A stretch of DNA of 9,935 nucleotides from Kiritimatiellales bacterium. Its GTDB lineage: Bacteria > Verrucomicrobiota > Kiritimatiellia > Kiritimatiellales > Pontiellaceae. Under the pieces are notes generated by a model. The model was not told the DNA's origin. It saw only the letters and a list, made by a program, of their open reading frames with translations, and ran no database searches. Below, piece after piece: positions 7,314-9,935 of this stretch. The first letter of the stretch is position 1. Each line of letters begins with the position of its first letter. Location of the stretch: NCBI GenBank assembly GCA_015486775.1, contig WFRA01000388.1, positions 1-9,935 on the forward strand, read 5' to 3'. Both the position numbers and the translations under genes were made by a program.

Positions 7314-9155
7314 CTAGTCTTCCGTAACTTCCAGATTGACGAAACCAAAATCCGCAGTGGATATATCGAACGTGTTGGTGACGGCCTCGAAATCCGTGTT
7401 GATAAGCGAGCTTCCCGTCTCATAGGCATTACTCACATTAGTCCACGGAAGCTGTAGTCCATCGACATTGAGAAGCACATCGTAGGTCAGTCTGCGTGCG
7501 GAGGCATCGACCCGACGGCGGAAGACATAGCTGATCGAATCCGTCACGGAATAGTCCGTGAGCGGCAGGATGGTGGCCGCATCGTCGACCAACGGGTCGC
7601 CGCCCAGGGCGTATTCGAGCAGGTTGTCCATCAGGTCGCCGTCGGGATCATCTGCGCGGCCATCGTTCACGCCCGGCGTGAGGCCGGTGTCGTCCGCCAC
7701 CCAGTCTTCGTAGGAGGCTCCTTTGATTACCTTCAGGTAGACATCGTCATAGAATGCCCCGTTTGTCTGGTCGGTACCATCGGGTATGCTGCCCACAATC
7801 GCAATTTTGCGGACATCTTTGTCAAAATAGTATGGAAGCGAGTCGGGTGCATTACCGCCACTAGCTGCGCTGTCGGTAATTTCAACGCCGTCGATGAAAA
7901 CCTCGTAGGAGTTGGTTCCGCCGGTTCCCGCCGTCGAGACAAACTTGAAGGTATGCTCCTGCGTCTTGTCGTAGCCGGCCAATCCAGCGTACCAGGCGGG
8001 ATCGATGGGCTTGATGGTCTGCGCCGCACCGGTTCCGTAGTATAAGACGCAGGCCCAGGGCTGGGCGGTACCCGGAATATACATCCCCAGGCGGGAGTTT
8101 CCGCGATCTTTGCCGTCTTCGTCGTCCAGGTAGAAAGAAGTCCATTCCCCGCCCGGAGTATTGACGGCCACCTTGCATGAAAGCTCGAAGTCCTTGCCGA
8201 GGATGTAGCTGCCCAAATCCACGTCCGTGGCCAGATAAGCCGAAGGCCAATAGTCGTTTAGCTTTCCATTACCAACACGGTTGGTGATGGCGAACAGGTT
8301 ATAGTTCTGTCCATAGGATGTCACCGCCATGCCGTTGGTCTGGCGGGTGCTGTAGAGCCAGCCTGCGTGGGTGCCCTCGGTTCCGTTGAAGTCATCGAAG
8401 AACACATATTCCTTCGCGGGCTCGGCCGGAATGGTGGAAATTTCCAGGTCGTCCCAGTCGGCGTCGGTGGCGTGATTGGCATTCCAGTTCAGCCGCTTGG
8501 CGCTGTCCTCGAAGGTATAGGGCAGTCCGGCGGCCACGTTTGTCCCATCGATGTAGAACCCCCAGGTTCCGCTGGTGGCGCTTTTGGCGCAGGCCCTAAG
8601 TTCGAAGTCATGCACGTCGTCGGCATTGTAGGCCGCCCCGATCGCCGCGGCAACCTTGCCGGGAGACATGTCGATCCGCAGATTGTTTCCCGATGTAAGG
8701 TTGTTGCTCGATCCATAGTCCAGATGGATAAAATCCATCGACCAAAGATTGACGGTCATCGGGCTGTTGTCCCAGTTGTTGTTGATGGCGCTCAAGACCG
8801 AGATCATGGACCAGTTTCCATCCGGCGAGCTTGCGGCATGCTGGGTGTTCCACTTGATGCTGAAGCTCTCGCTTCCCAATTGGGTTCCGATGGGATCGGA
8901 AACAACGGAGTACCACGGACCGTCGGATTTCATGTTGAGTTTCCCGGCCGCCGTGAGCGAAATGGGGTAGGCATTGGTGTTGACGGTATAGTTCATCGGA
9001 GCGACCGTGCCGGCTTGGCGAACACCTTGGTTGTAGTTCAGGTCGTTGGTGGCCACCCCACCCGTGTCGAAACTGTCCGACAAGATCAATGTCTGTGCCT
9101 GGGCGGTGATCCCGGCCGCGATTATTGTCATCATGGCGCCTAGTCGTTTTTTCAT
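7314..9155 (-). CDS. Secreted protein with tandem LamG-like modules and EYALGG-type C-terminal module
   Basis: 613 residues. ATG at 9155 is chosen because it opens a typical signal peptide (MKKRLGAMMTIIAAGITAQA, residues 1-20) and has AGGGAGA just upstream; the frame stays open 14 codons further but without signal-peptide character. Residues 22-243 are one beta-rich module (LILSDSFDTGG, GVRQAG, MNYTV, TWGFYIDGTNV, DWDDLEIS). Residues about 248-478 are a second (YVFFDDFNG, STRQTNG, ELSCKVAVNTPGGEW, YEVFIDGVEI, FYDDVYLKVI). Both have the strand order and the xIDGxxV hairpin common in LamG/concanavalin-like sandwiches. Residues 480-613 form the C-terminal module: DDPDGDLMDNLLEYALGGDP at 502-521, then a beta-rich stretch ending FGFVNLEVTED. 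The same module closes the enzyme at 1-3275. I see no catalytic residues, so I favour a glycan-binding or adhesive surface protein. It is the first gene after the 9156-9510 gap. Confidence 0.9.
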   Translation of the reverse strand: MKKRLGAMMTIIAAGITAQAQTLILSDSFDTGGVATNDLNYNQGVRQAGTVAPMNYTVNTNAYPISLTAAGKLNMKSDGPWYSVVSDPIGTQLGSESFSIKWNTQHAASSPDGNWSMISVLSAINNNWDNSPMTVNLWSMDFIHLDYGSSNNLTSGNNLRIDMSPGKVAAAIGAAYNADDVHDFELRACAKSATSGTWGFYIDGTNVAAGLPYTFEDSAKRLNWNANHATDADWDDLEISTIPAEPAKEYVFFDDFNGTEGTHAGWLYSTRQTNGMAVTSYGQNYNLFAITNRVGNGKLNDYWPSAYLATDVDLGSYILGKDFELSCKVAVNTPGGEWTSFYLDDEDGKDRGNSRLGMYIPGTAQPWACVLYYGTGAAQTIKPIDPAWYAGLAGYDKTQEHTFKFVSTAGTGGTNSYEVFIDGVEITDSAASGGNAPDSLPYYFDKDVRKIAIVGSIPDGTDQTNGAFYDDVYLKVIKGASYEDWVADDTGLTPGVNDGRADDPDGDLMDNLLEYALGGDPLVDDAATILPLTDYSVTDSISYVFRRRVDASARRLTYDVLLNVDGLQLPWTNVSNAYETGSSLINTDFEAVTNTFDISTADFGFVNLEVTED

Positions 9156-9160
9156 TCTGT

Positions 9161-9167
9161 TCTCCCT
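9161..9167 (-). promoter_or_regulatory. Ribosome binding site of the tandem-LamG gene
   Basis: AGGGAGA on the minus strand, five bases before the ATG at 9155. It decides for the start at 9155 over the longer frame beginning at 9197, and agrees with the signal peptide. Confidence 0.8.
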
Positions 9168-9260
9168 GTTTGATGTTTCACGGCGGAACACCCGCATGGC
9201 ACCCGCCCCGAAGCGGAAGGATCTTGGCTCTCGAACCCTCTCGCCCCAATATCGTCCCCG

Positions 9261-9289
9261 TGTTTACTGTAAACGCAGTCACTGGTCAA
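9261..9289 (-). promoter_or_regulatory. Candidate promoter with overlapping operator-like palindrome
   Basis: The minus strand reads TTGACC (9289-9284), a 17-base spacer and TAAACA (9266-9261). The -35 match is good and the -10 match is poor (three of six to TATAAT). The perfect palindrome GTTTAC-T-GTAAAC at 9262-9274 covers the -10 region. The string TGTAAACGCAGTCA at 9268-9281 (plus strand) differs at one position from the LacI/CcpA-type consensus TGWAANCGNTNWCA. A LacI-family repressor acting here on the gene starting at 9155 would fit a sugar-induced locus. The promoter is a guess; the palindrome is directly visible. Confidence 0.38.
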
Positions 9290-9309
9290 TGCTTTTCACC
9301 GGATTATTT

Positions 9310-9328
9310 CGCAATCCCACCGATTGCG
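9310..9328. repeat. Perfect 7-bp inverted repeat upstream of candidate promoter
   Basis: CGCAATC (9310-9316) and GATTGCG (9322-9328) are exact inverted arms around a five-base centre. It lies 20 bases upstream of the candidate -35 box and has no T tract on either side, so it looks more like a protein-binding dyad than a terminator. It may also be chance. Confidence 0.45.
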
Positions 9329-9510
9329 CGTGCAATAGGGGACGGTAGGATGGCTGCAAACACCGCATGGACATAAAATTCGAGCCATGTCGCCCGCTCG
9401 GAGATCCCTTGCCCGGACAATCCGGCTTTTCCTACAAAAACCCACTCCATCCTTATCCAATGAACCAATCCAACGACTACGGGAATTGTTTCGGACGACG
9501 GAGCAGACGG

Positions 9511-9935
9511 CTATTTTTCTAGGTCGAAATCAAGCACCAGGGGAAGGTGGTCGGAGAGCTGCACGTCCGGAAGCCAAAACTTGTTTACCTTTATTTCGGG
9601 GCTGTGCAGAATGAAGTCGAGGTGCTTCCGGGGGTTGTGGCTGGGATACGAGGGCTGCATTTGCTTGTCGGCGTTCTGCAGGCCGCTGGCGGACATGAGC
9701 AGCTGGATCTCGTCCTCCCCCATGAAGGCGTTGAAGTCGCCGGCCAGGATGTAGGGGCGCTTGGTCTCCTTCACCAGCCGGTAGAGGTGGAGGATCTGCT
9801 CCTGGCGCGCCTTGTAGCTAAGAGCGAGGTGGACGAGGAAAAAGGTGACCTCCTCGAGTTCGAGTTCAATCACCAGCTTTTTCATGCCGCGCTTGAAATA
9901 GTGGAATCTTTCCGCCTTGATAGTGTCTTTGGCAA
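9511..9935 (-). CDS. Endonuclease/exonuclease/phosphatase (EEP) fold protein, N-terminus outside window
   Basis: Only the last 141 residues are in the window; the frame stays open to the right edge. An internal ATG at 9885 is probably not the start, because the upstream codons (AKDTIKAERFHYFKRG) continue the sequence smoothly and the fold needs more N-terminal strands. The C-terminal half of the EEP (DNase I-like) fold is clear: FFLVHLALS carries the strand-ending His, ILAGDFNAF carries the GDFN metal/catalytic Asp-Asn pair, KHLDFILHS matches the LDFI strand, and VQLSDHLPLVLDF carries the SDH Asp-His pair. Family members are metal-dependent phosphodiesterases acting on DNA, RNA, lipids or inositol phosphates; the substrate cannot be set from this part. 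There is no PEP-CTERM or LamG content. It is separated by 355 bases from the glycan genes and probably is not part of that unit. Confidence 0.9.
   Translation of the reverse strand, partial: AKDTIKAERFHYFKRGMKKLVIELELEEVTFFLVHLALSYKARQEQILHLYRLVKETKRPYILAGDFNAFMGEDEIQLLMSASGLQNADKQMQPSYPSHNPRKHLDFILHSPEIKVNKFWLPDVQLSDHLPLVLDFDLEK

Larger units (their letters stand above)
9156..9510. other. Intergenic region, 355 bases, no convincing gene
   Basis: No frame here on either strand has a ribosome binding site with recognisable protein character. The region holds the ribosome binding site of the tandem-LamG gene, the candidate promoter and operator at 9261-9289, and the inverted repeat at 9310-9328. 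I see no clear terminator for the EEP-fold gene after its stop at 9511. Confidence 0.6.

Noticed and set aside
9156..9197. A longer N-terminus (start at 9197) for the tandem-LamG protein
   Set aside because: The 14 extra residues are highly polar and precede a perfect signal-peptide start. AGGGAGA sits at correct spacing only for the ATG at 9155.
9412..9430. CCGGA-CAA-TCCGG followed by CTTTT as a terminator
   Set aside because: The stem is only five base pairs with a three-base loop, the T run is short and would serve the plus strand, where there is no gene.
9511..9885. Start of the EEP-fold gene at the internal ATG 9885
   Set aside because: The frame continues open to the window edge with sensible sequence, and the fold needs N-terminal strands that would be missing. 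It is treated as truncated by the window.

Overview
This window comes from a bacterium, most likely of the Verrucomicrobiota/Kiritimatiellota branch of the PVC superphylum. The assignment rests on style and is an inference: four secreted proteins in a row, a PEP-CTERM surface-sorting tail, LamG-like beta-sandwich modules, and a C-terminal module opening with a DPD-x-DG-x-x-NL-x-EYALGG calcium-loop-like motif that is frequent in large exported proteins of that group. The base composition is moderately GC-rich. All five supported genes are on the minus strand, so transcription runs from high to low coordinates.

Layout in order of transcription. (1) 9511-9935: the C-terminal part of an endonuclease/exonuclease/phosphatase-fold protein whose N-terminus lies beyond the right edge. 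(2) 9156-9510: a 355-base gap with no convincing gene. It holds a candidate promoter with an operator-like palindrome on it, and a second inverted repeat. (3) 7314-9155: a secreted protein with two LamG-like modules and the EYALGG-type C-terminal module. (4) 6354-7211: a single-module secreted PEP-CTERM protein, followed by a strong intrinsic terminator at 6298-6327. (5) 3278-6199: a secreted GH32/GH43-type five-bladed-propeller protein with an N-terminal LamG-like domain and a second one inserted in the propeller. (6) 1-3275: a secreted GH71/99-like glycoside hydrolase with a DOMON/CBM9-like domain, a LamG-like module and the EYALGG-type module. Its stop codon lies just beyond the left edge. 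The last two genes overlap or abut through an ATGA and are probably translationally coupled.

The four exported proteins read together as a small glycan-utilisation locus: two candidate polysaccharide-cleaving enzymes, plus two likely carbohydrate-binding or surface proteins. The modules are shared between genes. The GH71/99-like enzyme carries both the module that stands alone in the PEP-CTERM protein and the C-terminal module of the two-module protein, so the locus looks built from a common parts kit. The substrate cannot be told from the sequence. No sulfatase, transporter or regulator gene lies inside the window, and there is no RNA gene, CRISPR array or insertion sequence that I can support.
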